Both the position numbers and the translations under genes were made by a program. Shown here piece after piece: positions 8,520 to 15,685 of a stretch of DNA of 64,000 bases; positions within the stretch are counted from its first letter, which is position 1, and each line of letters begins with the position of its first letter. This DNA comes from Reyranella massiliensis 521. GTDB taxonomy: Bacteria; Pseudomonadota; Alphaproteobacteria; Reyranellales; Reyranellaceae. The notes under the pieces were generated by a model that saw nothing but the letters and a program-made list of their open reading frames with translations, was not told the DNA's origin and made no database searches. The DNA lies in assembly GCF_000312425.1 (NCBI RefSeq), contig NZ_HE997181.1, forward strand, positions 5,069,788 through 5,133,787, given 5' to 3'.

Positions 8520-9397
8520 CGCTTCCACAATTCGCGCGAGGCGAGGACGGCGCCGACCGTGACCAGCAGGGCGGCAATCAGAAGCGTGCCCGTCGGCTCG
8601 GCGAGGCCGCAGGCGATCAGGATGGCGGTCGAGAGGATCGGCGTTGCATAGGAGAGTGCCCCCAGAGCCCGGATGTCGCCGCGCTTCACCGCATGATCCC
8701 AGAAGTAGAAGGCGGTACCGGCCGGGCCACAGCCGAGCGCCAGCACGGCAAGCCAGGCGGTCGGCGTAGCTGGCCAGACCGTGCTTTCGAAGACGAGGTG
8801 GCAGACCAGCGAGAGCGCGGCCGACGCCGCGCAGAAGGCTGCGATCGCATCGGTCGGGGTCTCGCCGAAGCGGCGCGACAGAACGGAGTAGAGCGACCAG
8901 GTAAGCGCGCAGCCCAGGGCCAGCGCATAACCCAGCATATGATCGCCGGCGAAGTGAACGCCGCGCCCGAAGGCGAGCAGCGCCACGCCGGCAAATCCCA
9001 GGAGAGCGCCCAGAAGATGCGGCCAGCCCAGCTTCTCGCCCGCCAGCGGCGCGGAGAGCAGGACGATCAGCAGCGGCCAGAGATAGTTGACCAGATTGGC
9101 CTCGGCCGGCGGCGCGAGCTGAAGGGCTGCGAAATAGAGGGCGTGATAACCAAAGAGGCCGCCGATCCCGAGCAGCCAGACCCGTCCCGGCCAGCCGACC
9201 AGCCCGGCCCAGCCGACACCGCGCCTCAGGGCGCGCACGATTCCGATCGTCGCGCCGACGGCGAAGGTCATGCCCACCATCTGGAACGGCGGGATGGGGC
9301 CGGCCAGCACCGAGAGTGCCGCGAGCATGCCCCACAGGCCGATGGCGATGAGTCCTGCCGCCATGGCGCGGCGCCGGATGGTGTCGGCAGCAGTCAT
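8516..9397 (-). CDS. EamA/DMT-superfamily transporter
   Basis: The 293-residue protein has about ten hydrophobic helices in two EamA repeats, as in RhaT/YdcZ-like drug/metabolite exporters. Recognisable segments include YLWPLLIVLLSAPLAGEKLG, the end of the first repeat, and SYATPILSTAILI, the same position in the second. Transport direction is probably export of a small metabolite; the substrate is unknown. It is monocistronic, converging with the cupin gene and divergent from the DUF1499 gene across 86 bases. Confidence 0.9.
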   Translation of the reverse strand: MTAADTIRRRAMAAGLIAIGLWGMLAALSVLAGPIPPFQMVGMTFAVGATIGIVRALRRGVGWAGLVGWPGRVWLLGIGGLFGYHALYFAALQLAPPAEANLVNYLWPLLIVLLSAPLAGEKLGWPHLLGALLGFAGVALLAFGRGVHFAGDHMLGYALALGCALTWSLYSVLSRRFGETPTDAIAAFCAASAALSLVCHLVFESTVWPATPTAWLAVLALGCGPAGTAFYFWDHAVKRGDIRALGALSYATPILSTAILIACGLAEPTGTLLIAALLVTVGAVLASRELWKR

Positions 9398-9483
9398 CGT
9401 CGCCGCATAGAGAATGAAGTGCAGATTGTCGAGCGGATGCGTCAGTTTCGTTTCGCGGCTACGATAGCACCAGCGGAGCGTGG

Positions 9484-10233
9484 ATGTTTGTTCGGCCGAC
9501 CAACCCGATAAGCCACAGGCTGGCCCGTGTGGCTTTCATTCTGGCCAGCGTGGCTGCCGTGATCGTGGCCGCCCCGGGCCCGTTGCATCGCTTCGTCGGT
9601 CTGGACGTCGAGGCGGCCATCGCCGTCTTCCGTTACGGCTTCTACATGGCGGTCGCCGGCGTGGCCCTGGGGCTCGCCACGATCATTCCGTCACGTCCGG
9701 GCGACAGGCGGCGCGGCTTCGTCGCGGCCTTCCTCGCCATCGTCATCGGTGTCGCGACGTCCTGGGTGCCGCTGCGCTGGTTCCTGCAGGCGCACAGTCT
9801 GCCCGCAATCAACGACATCACGACCGACACGACCAACCCGCCGCCGCTGGTCGCGACGCTGCCCCTGCGCCGCGGTGCGCCCAACCCTCCGGCGTATCCT
9901 CCCGCCAATGCACCCCTGCAGAAGGCAGCTTTCCCCGACATTGAGCCACTGGTCCTTGCAGTACCGCCGGCCGAAGCCTTCCGTCGCGTCGATCAGGCCG
10001 CACAAGCGCTCGGCTGGGACATCGTCGCGCGGGCGCCGGCGGAAGGACGCCTGGAGGCCATCTCGACCAGCAAATGGTTCGGCTTCCGCGACGATATCGT
10101 GGTCCGCATCCGTCCGCAGGGCGCGGGCAGTCGCATCGACATCCGCTCCAAGAGCCGAATCGGCCAGTCGGATCTCGGCGGCAACGCGGAGCGGATCCGT
10201 GCCTTCCTCGTGCGCGTGAAGGCCGAGACCTAA
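9484..10233 (+). CDS. DUF1499 membrane protein
   Basis: The 249-residue protein has three hydrophobic segments in its first 110 residues and then a C-terminal DUF1499 domain (from about residue 140; AFRRVDQAAQALGWDIVAR, TSKWFGFRDDIVVRIRP, RIDIRSKSRIGQSDLGGNA). The last stretch is the strongest family signature. The domain is presumably periplasmic. Function is unknown. It ends with a four-base overlap with the convergent histidine kinase gene. Confidence 0.88.
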   Translation: MFVRPTNPISHRLARVAFILASVAAVIVAAPGPLHRFVGLDVEAAIAVFRYGFYMAVAGVALGLATIIPSRPGDRRRGFVAAFLAIVIGVATSWVPLRWFLQAHSLPAINDITTDTTNPPPLVATLPLRRGAPNPPAYPPANAPLQKAAFPDIEPLVLAVPPAEAFRRVDQAAQALGWDIVARAPAEGRLEAISTSKWFGFRDDIVVRIRPQGAGSRIDIRSKSRIGQSDLGGNAERIRAFLVRVKAET

Positions 10234-11654
10234 CCCAAGGGCAGGGTGAAGCGGAAGGTCGTACCCTGATCGCTCGATTCCGCCAGGGTGATCTCGCCGC
10301 CGTGAAGGCGCACGAGATCGCGGGCGATCGCCAGTCCCAGGCCCGCGCCACCGGCGCGGCCGCCCGTGGTAAAGGGCTGGAAGAGCTGGCTGGCGACCGC
10401 GGATGGGATGCCCGGGCCATTGTCGACGACATCGATCAGCAGGAAGCGGCCATCGGCGCGGCAACGGACGGTGACGGAGGTCGCGCCGCACTCGAAGGCA
10501 TTGCGTCCGAGATTGAGGAACACGCGATACAGCAGGTCGCGATCGGCCATCACACGATCACTGTGGATTTCGTTCTGCCACACGCGCAGCAGGTTGGGAT
10601 CGCGATCCTCGCCCTGCTCCTGCAAGATGACGCCAACTTCGGCGACCAGATCGGCGAGATCGACCTCGGCGAGCTTGGGTGTCGGTCGTTCCCGCACATA
10701 TTCGATGGCGTCGCTGGCGAGCCGCGCCGCGCGGTCGATCGTGTTGAGGATGGTGGGGGCCAGCGAACGCGTGCGCTCGTCGTCACTGCGCGCCAGCCGG
10801 TCCGACAGCAGCCGTGCCGTCGACAGCATGTTGCGCAGGTCGTGGTTGATCTTGTTGGTTGCGGCACCGACCTCGGCGAGGCGCGACTTCTGGCGCAAGG
10901 AGGCGCGCAGCTCGCGCTGCAGATTCTGGAACTCGCGGTCGACCACGCCGATTTCGTCGTTGCGTTGGGTCGGCGGCCGCTCGGTGCCGACATCCTCCGG
11001 CGCGCGGCGAAAGGCCGTCATGTCGGCGGAGAGGCTCTGCAACGGCCTGACCACCATCCAGCGTAGCGCCAGATAAAGCAGTGCAGCCGTCGAGAGGGCG
11101 ACGATGATCGACAGGACAAGAATGCGACCGGCGTAGTCGTACATCGCGGCGCGCATCGGCATTTCGTCGACGACGATCCAAACCTTGGCCTTCGGCAGGC
11201 GCATCGAGCCGCCAACCACCCTTATGTAGCGTGAGCCGTCGTGCGACATGGCCGACAGTGCGTCCCAGATCAGGCCAAGTGCGCTGCGGTCCTTGAGTTT
11301 GAACCCCGGCATCTCCGGCCGCGGTTCGACGTTCATCAGTGCACGTTTGGCTCGGTTGGGCTCGACCAGTGCCACGGCGTCGACGCGTGCATGATCGAGC
11401 AGCGTGCGCTTCAGGTCCTCGTTGATCATGTTGTCTGGCGTGGCGTCGAGCGCGAGCGCCGCCAGGGCGCCGCGCTCGACGAGCTGCTCGAGATAGACCA
11501 GTCGGAAGCGGGCAATCGACGGCAAAAAGATCGCCACTTCCGCCAGCATGACGGCGGCCACGACCAGCCCGAGAATCCGCCACGACAATCCGAAGGCTAG
11601 GTTGCGGCGGGCGGGACGGACGGACTGGGCCGGTGCGGAGACGTCGGCGGTCAT
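10230..11654 (-). CDS. Orphan sensor histidine kinase
   Basis: The 474-residue kinase has two transmembrane helices (about 27-45 and 180-200) flanking an extracytoplasmic sensor of roughly 130 residues, a HAMP-like linker, a dimerisation helix with the phospho-acceptor in KINHDLRNMLSTARLLSDRL, and a GHKL ATPase domain with N box NLGRNAFECG, G1 DNGPGIP and G2 GLGLAIARDLVRLHGGEI. No response regulator lies nearby. I prefer the ATG at 11654 over the GTG at 11738 because the extra residues are proline-rich and lack domain character. The HDLRN acceptor motif differs from the common HELRTP. Confidence 0.88.
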   Translation of the reverse strand: MTADVSAPAQSVRPARRNLAFGLSWRILGLVVAAVMLAEVAIFLPSIARFRLVYLEQLVERGALAALALDATPDNMINEDLKRTLLDHARVDAVALVEPNRAKRALMNVEPRPEMPGFKLKDRSALGLIWDALSAMSHDGSRYIRVVGGSMRLPKAKVWIVVDEMPMRAAMYDYAGRILVLSIIVALSTAALLYLALRWMVVRPLQSLSADMTAFRRAPEDVGTERPPTQRNDEIGVVDREFQNLQRELRASLRQKSRLAEVGAATNKINHDLRNMLSTARLLSDRLARSDDERTRSLAPTILNTIDRAARLASDAIEYVRERPTPKLAEVDLADLVAEVGVILQEQGEDRDPNLLRVWQNEIHSDRVMADRDLLYRVFLNLGRNAFECGATSVTVRCRADGRFLLIDVVDNGPGIPSAVASQLFQPFTTGGRAGGAGLGLAIARDLVRLHGGEITLAESSDQGTTFRFTLPLG

Positions 11655-11857
11655 TGGGATGGAGTCTAGCCAAGTCGCCCCATTGGGCCTAGCGGGCGGC
11701 GGCGATGGTGGGCGAAAACGGCAGGAGTCCAGGGGCACTTCTTTGTGAATGCTTGCCGGTGCCGTGTGAATACGCCTGATGCGATTCCGGTCCGGTGATC
11801 AGCCGGACAGCGGCGGCACTGTCTCCGACGATCGGGTCCGACGACCGCGGCTCGTGG

Positions 11858-13282
11858 CTACCAGACCGGCAATCGCGCCAGGAAGCGCACCAGCCCTCGC
11901 ATGCGTGGGCCGAACAGCGTCTCGGTGAAGTAGCTGCCGGCGGCGCGCTTGCCAGCTTCGCCGAGAGTGGGATAGGGCGGCACGAAGCCGGCGAGGGCTG
12001 AAATCTTGAGCCGCTTCGAGATCGCCAGACACCATGGCTGGATCAGTTCGCCTGCCTGCGGCCCGGCGATGGCCGCGCCCAGGATGCGGCCACGCGCATC
12101 GGTGACGACCTTGACCAGACCGTCGGTCGCCCGCTCGGCCTGCGCCCGGTCGTTCTCGGCGAATTTCCAGCGCAGCACCCGGATGCCATCGCCGTGTTTT
12201 TCTCGCGCCGCAAGTTCACTGAGGCCGACATGTGCCAGCTCCGGATCGCTGTAGGTTGCCCAGGGCACGATAGCCGCATCGAGTTTCGCGGGCACTCGAA
12301 ACAACGCGCTGCGGATGAACAGCGAGGCTTCGTAGCCGGCCATATGCGTGAAGGCGTAGAGCCCGTTGCAGTCACCGATCGCCCAGACGTTGCGATTGGA
12401 GGTGCGCAGCGAGGCATCGACGGTGATGCCGTGCTTGGTGTGGGCGATGCCGGCCTTGTCGAGATCGAGGCTCTCGGTGACGGGAGAGCGACCGGCGGCG
12501 ACCAGGAGATGCGATCCGGCAACTCGTGTTCCGTCGCCAAGAACGGCGACGACGCCGTCGGACGAGCGTTCGATGCGGTCGATCTTCACGCTGCCGCGTA
12601 GATCGACGCCTTCCTTGCGTAGCCGTGCAACGACGATGGCAGCGAGCTCCTGGTCGTCCTTGGGGAGGAACGTTGCTGCCTCCAGCACCGTGACCTGGGA
12701 CCCAAGGCGCCGGAACGCCTGCGCCATCTCGATGCCGATGGGACCGCCGCCGATGATCAGGAGATGCGTCGGCAAGGTGCGGTTGGCGAAGATCGTCTCG
12801 TTGGTGAAGTGTGGCGTGTCGGCGAGACCCGGGATCGGTGGCAAGGCGGCGCGCGAGCCGGTCGCGAGCACAATGCGTTTGCTCGCGATGCGATGCGGGC
12901 CGGCCTGGATCTCGGCGCGGCCGACGAAGCGCGCCTCTTCCTTGAGAACCCGCACGCCGAGCTTCTCGAAGCGTTCTACCGAATCGTTGGGCGCGATGGC
13001 CGCGATCGTTTCGGCCACATGGTCCATCACGCGGGGGAAGTCGACGCGCGGCTCGACCGGCGCGATGCCGAACGCGCCGCCGCTGCGCTGCGCCTGCGCG
13101 GCCTTCGCCGCCGCGATCAGTGCCTTGGAAGGCACGCACCCGAAGTTCAGGCAGTCGCCCCCCATCAATGCGCGTTCGACCAGCACGACCTCGAGGCCGA
13201 GCTGCGCCGCACCCGCGGCGACGACCAGGCCCGCCGAACCGCCGCCGACGACGCAGACATCGGGAGTGAGGCGTTCGCTCAT
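11858..13282 (-). CDS. FAD-dependent disulfide oxidoreductase (Lpd/MerA-like)
   Basis: The 474-residue flavoenzyme is of the pyridine nucleotide-disulfide class I family. It has an N-terminal FAD site (CVVGGGSAGLV), the redox pair in GGDCLNFGCVPSK (Cys44, Cys49), the NAD(P) site LIIGGGPIGIEMAQAF and a second FAD segment VWAIGDCNG. The C-terminal dimer domain reads YPTLGEAGKR where lipoamide dehydrogenase and most relatives carry HPT, so the usual base-pairing histidine is replaced. It follows a TVP38-family membrane gene with a 1-base gap, a common pairing in proteobacteria. Confidence 0.9.
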   Translation of the reverse strand: MSERLTPDVCVVGGGSAGLVVAAGAAQLGLEVVLVERALMGGDCLNFGCVPSKALIAAAKAAQAQRSGGAFGIAPVEPRVDFPRVMDHVAETIAAIAPNDSVERFEKLGVRVLKEEARFVGRAEIQAGPHRIASKRIVLATGSRAALPPIPGLADTPHFTNETIFANRTLPTHLLIIGGGPIGIEMAQAFRRLGSQVTVLEAATFLPKDDQELAAIVVARLRKEGVDLRGSVKIDRIERSSDGVVAVLGDGTRVAGSHLLVAAGRSPVTESLDLDKAGIAHTKHGITVDASLRTSNRNVWAIGDCNGLYAFTHMAGYEASLFIRSALFRVPAKLDAAIVPWATYSDPELAHVGLSELAAREKHGDGIRVLRWKFAENDRAQAERATDGLVKVVTDARGRILGAAIAGPQAGELIQPWCLAISKRLKISALAGFVPPYPTLGEAGKRAAGSYFTETLFGPRMRGLVRFLARLPVW

Positions 13283-13283
13283 G

Positions 13284-13994
13284 TCAGGGCGTGGCTTTGG
13301 GCTTGCGCAGGTAGGTATAGACGACGGGCACCAGAGACAGGGCCGCCAGCCCCAGCAGCGGCAGCAGGATGCGCCATTCGAAGATGATCCCGAGATCGGG
13401 CCGCTCGCCACGTCCGATCACGATGCCGAGGCCGGCGCCGACGCTTGCATAGACAATCGCGGCCGGAACAATGCCGATCATGGTTGCCAACGCATAGCGG
13501 TCGAGCCGCATGCCCAACAGTGCCGGCACGATGTTGATCAACCAGAAGGGAAACACCGGCACCAGCCGCAGGAACAGAAGATAGCTGAAGTCGTTGCGTT
13601 GGAAGCCTGCCTCGAAGCGAGCCAGTGCGGGGCCCGCGCGCGCGCGGAAGAGATCGCGGAAGGCCGTGCGGGCGGCGAGGAAGACGGCGATCGAGCCCAG
13701 CGTTGCGCCGATCACCGAAAGACCGGCACCCATCCAGGTACCGAACAGGAAGCCCGCCACCGGCGTGACGACCATGGCGACCGGCAGAGAGAAAGCGACG
13801 ACCAGGGCATAGGCCAGGACGAAGACGGCCGCCGAGATCAAGGCGTGCCGGGCGACCCACTGCGTCAGTGTCACCTGATGGCGACACAGCAGGTCGTAGG
13901 AAAAATAGCGCTCGAGCCCGAGCAGCAGGAAGACCGCCAAGCCGCCGAGGAGAATCGCCACAGGCAGCAGTCGGCGGAGTATCAACAAGTTCAT
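13284..13994 (-). CDS. TVP38/TMEM64 (DedA-like) membrane protein
   Basis: The 236-residue integral membrane protein has the VTT-domain signature: the re-entrant GFLFGTWMGAGLSVIGATLG, the amphipathic ARFEAGFQRNDFSYLLFLRL and the conserved RLVPVFPFWLINIVPALLGM. Relatives are implicated in lipid or proton-coupled transport, though the specific substrate is unknown. It sits immediately upstream of the FAD disulfide oxidoreductase, which starts in the sequence TGACATG, so the two are translationally coupled and probably act together. Confidence 0.92.
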   Translation of the reverse strand: MNLLILRRLLPVAILLGGLAVFLLLGLERYFSYDLLCRHQVTLTQWVARHALISAAVFVLAYALVVAFSLPVAMVVTPVAGFLFGTWMGAGLSVIGATLGSIAVFLAARTAFRDLFRARAGPALARFEAGFQRNDFSYLLFLRLVPVFPFWLINIVPALLGMRLDRYALATMIGIVPAAIVYASVGAGLGIVIGRGERPDLGIIFEWRILLPLLGLAALSLVPVVYTYLRKPKATP

Positions 13995-14059
13995 CTCGTC
14001 TTTCGCATCGCCTTGGCCTGATCATCGCTCGCGCGTCTCGGACCTCAAAGCACATGCTG

Positions 14060-14707
14060 TCACGGCTGGGTTACCGGCAAGCCAGGGTCGGTCGCGGCCA
14101 GGCTGGGCCGGGCACCGAAACGTCCCCACCACGCGGCGAGCCGCCGATATTCGGCAAGCAGGGCGGCGCCCCGCGGCGACAGGACGAAATAGGCGACCAT
14201 GGCGCCGAGGTGAAAGTCGGCCAGCGAGACATCGGGGCCGCAGAGACAGGCATCGCCGGACGCCAAGGCGTCGAGCGCCCGGAGGACGCGGGCGGCTTCC
14301 TCCAGACCCTTGTCGCGTTCCACTGGATCGATCTCACCGCCGGTGTGGGGGCGAAAGACGTCGTGCACGAAGACCTGCCGGACCAGAGGCCAGTAGGTAT
14401 AGGCATCGACCACGCCGATGATCTGGTCCATCCGCGCCAAAGCCCGAGGCGAGGCCGGTTGGAGGGGCGGCCCGGCAAAGGCGCGGTCGATATAGCGCGT
14501 GATCGCCCCGGTTTCATAAAGGGTGAAATCGCCGTGGACGAGGGTCGGGACCCGTCGGAAGGGGTGGAGTTCCAGATAGTCGGGCGGGCAGTCCGTCGCG
14601 AAGGGGTTCACTTCGACCTTCTCGTAGGTCACTCCCTTCTCGGCCAGGGCCAGGCGGGCGATCCTCGTGTAAACGCTGTAGTAGTAGCCGTGCAGGAAGA
14701 GTGTCAT
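14060..14707 (-). CDS. Glutathione S-transferase family protein
   Basis: The 215-residue protein has an N-terminal thioredoxin fold (LFLHGYYYSVYTRIARLALA), the cis-Pro loop FRRVPTLVHG and the glutathione gamma-Glu site LYETGAITRYID, followed by an all-helical domain with DVSLADFHLGAM at the N-capping box. The Tyr-rich first loop suggests a Tyr or Ser nucleophile activator. Substrate is unknown and it is only distantly similar to the GST at 7469. It is divergent from rpmH across 110 bases and shows no operon partner. Confidence 0.92.
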   Translation of the reverse strand: MTLFLHGYYYSVYTRIARLALAEKGVTYEKVEVNPFATDCPPDYLELHPFRRVPTLVHGDFTLYETGAITRYIDRAFAGPPLQPASPRALARMDQIIGVVDAYTYWPLVRQVFVHDVFRPHTGGEIDPVERDKGLEEAARVLRALDALASGDACLCGPDVSLADFHLGAMVAYFVLSPRGAALLAEYRRLAAWWGRFGARPSLAATDPGLPVTQP

Positions 14708-14725
14708 GGGCTATCTTAGCCCTCG

Positions 14726-14754
14726 TTGACTCGCCGCCGTCTCGCGCTTATTAC
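14726..14754 (+). promoter_or_regulatory. Sigma-70-type promoter for rpmH operon
   Basis: TTGACT (14726-14731) and TATTAC (14749-14754) are separated by 17 bases. The -35 matches five of six consensus positions. It lies 64 bases before the rpmH start, which would give a leader containing the hairpin at 14772-14794. This is read from sequence only. Confidence 0.7.
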
Positions 14755-14771
14755 GCTCGCCCACGGAATTT

Positions 14772-14794
14772 GCCCCTGCGCACCGCGCGGGGGC
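14772..14794 (+). promoter_or_regulatory. GC-rich hairpin in the rpmH leader
   Basis: GCCCCTGCGC and GCGCGGGGGC pair around an ACC loop with one G-T pair. No T run follows, so it is not an intrinsic terminator. It sits between the promoter and the AGAGGAG ribosome site. It may affect translation or stability of the L34 message. Confidence 0.5.
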
Positions 14795-14817
14795 GTTGTA
14801 TTTAGAGGAGTTGCGTC

Positions 14818-14952
14818 ATGAAACGCACCTATCAGCCGAGCAAGCTGGTGCGCAAGCGTCGGCATGGCTTCCGGTCCCGCATGGCGACGGTGGGTGGCCG
14901 CAAGGTCATCGCCAATCGCCGCCGCTCGGGCCGCAAGCGCCTCTCGGCCTAG
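14818..14952 (+). CDS. rpmH: 50S ribosomal protein L34
   Basis: The 44-residue, very basic protein starts MKRTYQPSKLVRKRRHGFR and ends RRRSGRKRLSA, the invariant L34 pattern; its length is normal for the family. It binds 23S rRNA in the large subunit. AGAGGAG lies 7 bases before the ATG. rnpA begins 6 bases after its stop, the near-universal rpmH-rnpA pairing, which heads the rnpA-yidD-yidC-engB run here. Confidence 0.98.
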   Translation: MKRTYQPSKLVRKRRHGFRSRMATVGGRKVIANRRRSGRKRLSA

Positions 14953-14958
14953 TTTCTT

Positions 14959-15324
14959 TTGGCTGCGGCGCGCCTCGGGCGTTTGCCGAATCGCCGCGAT
15001 TTTCTGCGCGTCCAAGCCGGACGCCGCTGCGCCATGCCTGGATTCGTGCTCCAGGTGGCGCCTGTTCCCGCCGATATCGTCCTGCCCGACATCCGGGTGG
15101 GCTTCACCGTGACCCGCAAGGTCGGCAATGCCGTGGTTCGTAACCGCGTGCGCCGGCGTCTGCGCGAGATTGCCCGCATGGTGATCCCGGCGGAGGCCCG
15201 GCCGGACCTCGACTATGTCCTGGTCGGCCGGCAGGGTGCCCTCGTCCGAGACTTCGCTGCGATGCGCGGGGAGCTGCAGGAAGCATTGAGGCGGCTCAAG
15301 GCGCAGGTCGTCGCGACGCCATGA
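14959..15324 (+). CDS. rnpA: Ribonuclease P protein component
   Basis: The 121-residue basic protein binds the RNase P RNA and helps mature tRNA 5' ends. It shows the family lead RLPNRRDFLRVQAG, the strand RVGFTVTRKVGNAVVRNRV and the RNR motif with the following helix NRVRRRLREIAR. The likely start is TTG at 14959, six bases after the rpmH stop, since no ATG or GTG lies in frame nearby; this may couple or throttle translation. Confidence 0.95.
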   Translation: MAAARLGRLPNRRDFLRVQAGRRCAMPGFVLQVAPVPADIVLPDIRVGFTVTRKVGNAVVRNRVRRRLREIARMVIPAEARPDLDYVLVGRQGALVRDFAAMRGELQEALRRLKAQVVATP

Positions 15325-15376
15325 CCTGCACGGACTGCTTGCGCCCGCGCGCTTAAGTCGCCAGTTTCCGGGCCGC

Positions 15377-15649
15377 ATGATGTCCTCCGTCCTGCGTGGC
15401 GCGATCCGGTTCTATCAGCTCACGCTCGCTTACTTCTTCGTCGGCGCCTGCCGCTACGAGCCGTCCTGCTCGGCCTATGCGGCCGAGGCGGTGACGACGC
15501 ATGGCGCGTTGCGGGGAAGCTGGCTCGCTGCGCACCGTCTCTGTCGCTGTGGCCCCTGGGGCGCCGGCGGCTGGGATCCCGTTCCACCGGCCGCTGCTGC
15601 ACGGCGTCCGCGCCAAACCCTTTCCTGCCAACCCGCTGAGCGCTCCTGA
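15377..15649 (+). CDS. yidD: YidD membrane insertion factor
   Basis: The 90-residue protein has the YidD pattern: an amphipathic start (AIRFYQLTLAY), the cysteine motif CRYEPSCSAYAAEAV and the HRLCRCGPWGAGGWDPVP core. YidD helps YidC-dependent insertion of membrane proteins and sits at the inner face of the membrane. It occupies its usual place between rnpA and yidC, in the same direction. Conserved Cys residues are all present. Confidence 0.96.
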   Translation: MMSSVLRGAIRFYQLTLAYFFVGACRYEPSCSAYAAEAVTTHGALRGSWLAAHRLCRCGPWGAGGWDPVPPAAAARRPRQTLSCQPAERS

Positions 15650-15685
15650 GCGCCCGGAAAGATCGCCTGAGAAAGATCGTCTGAA

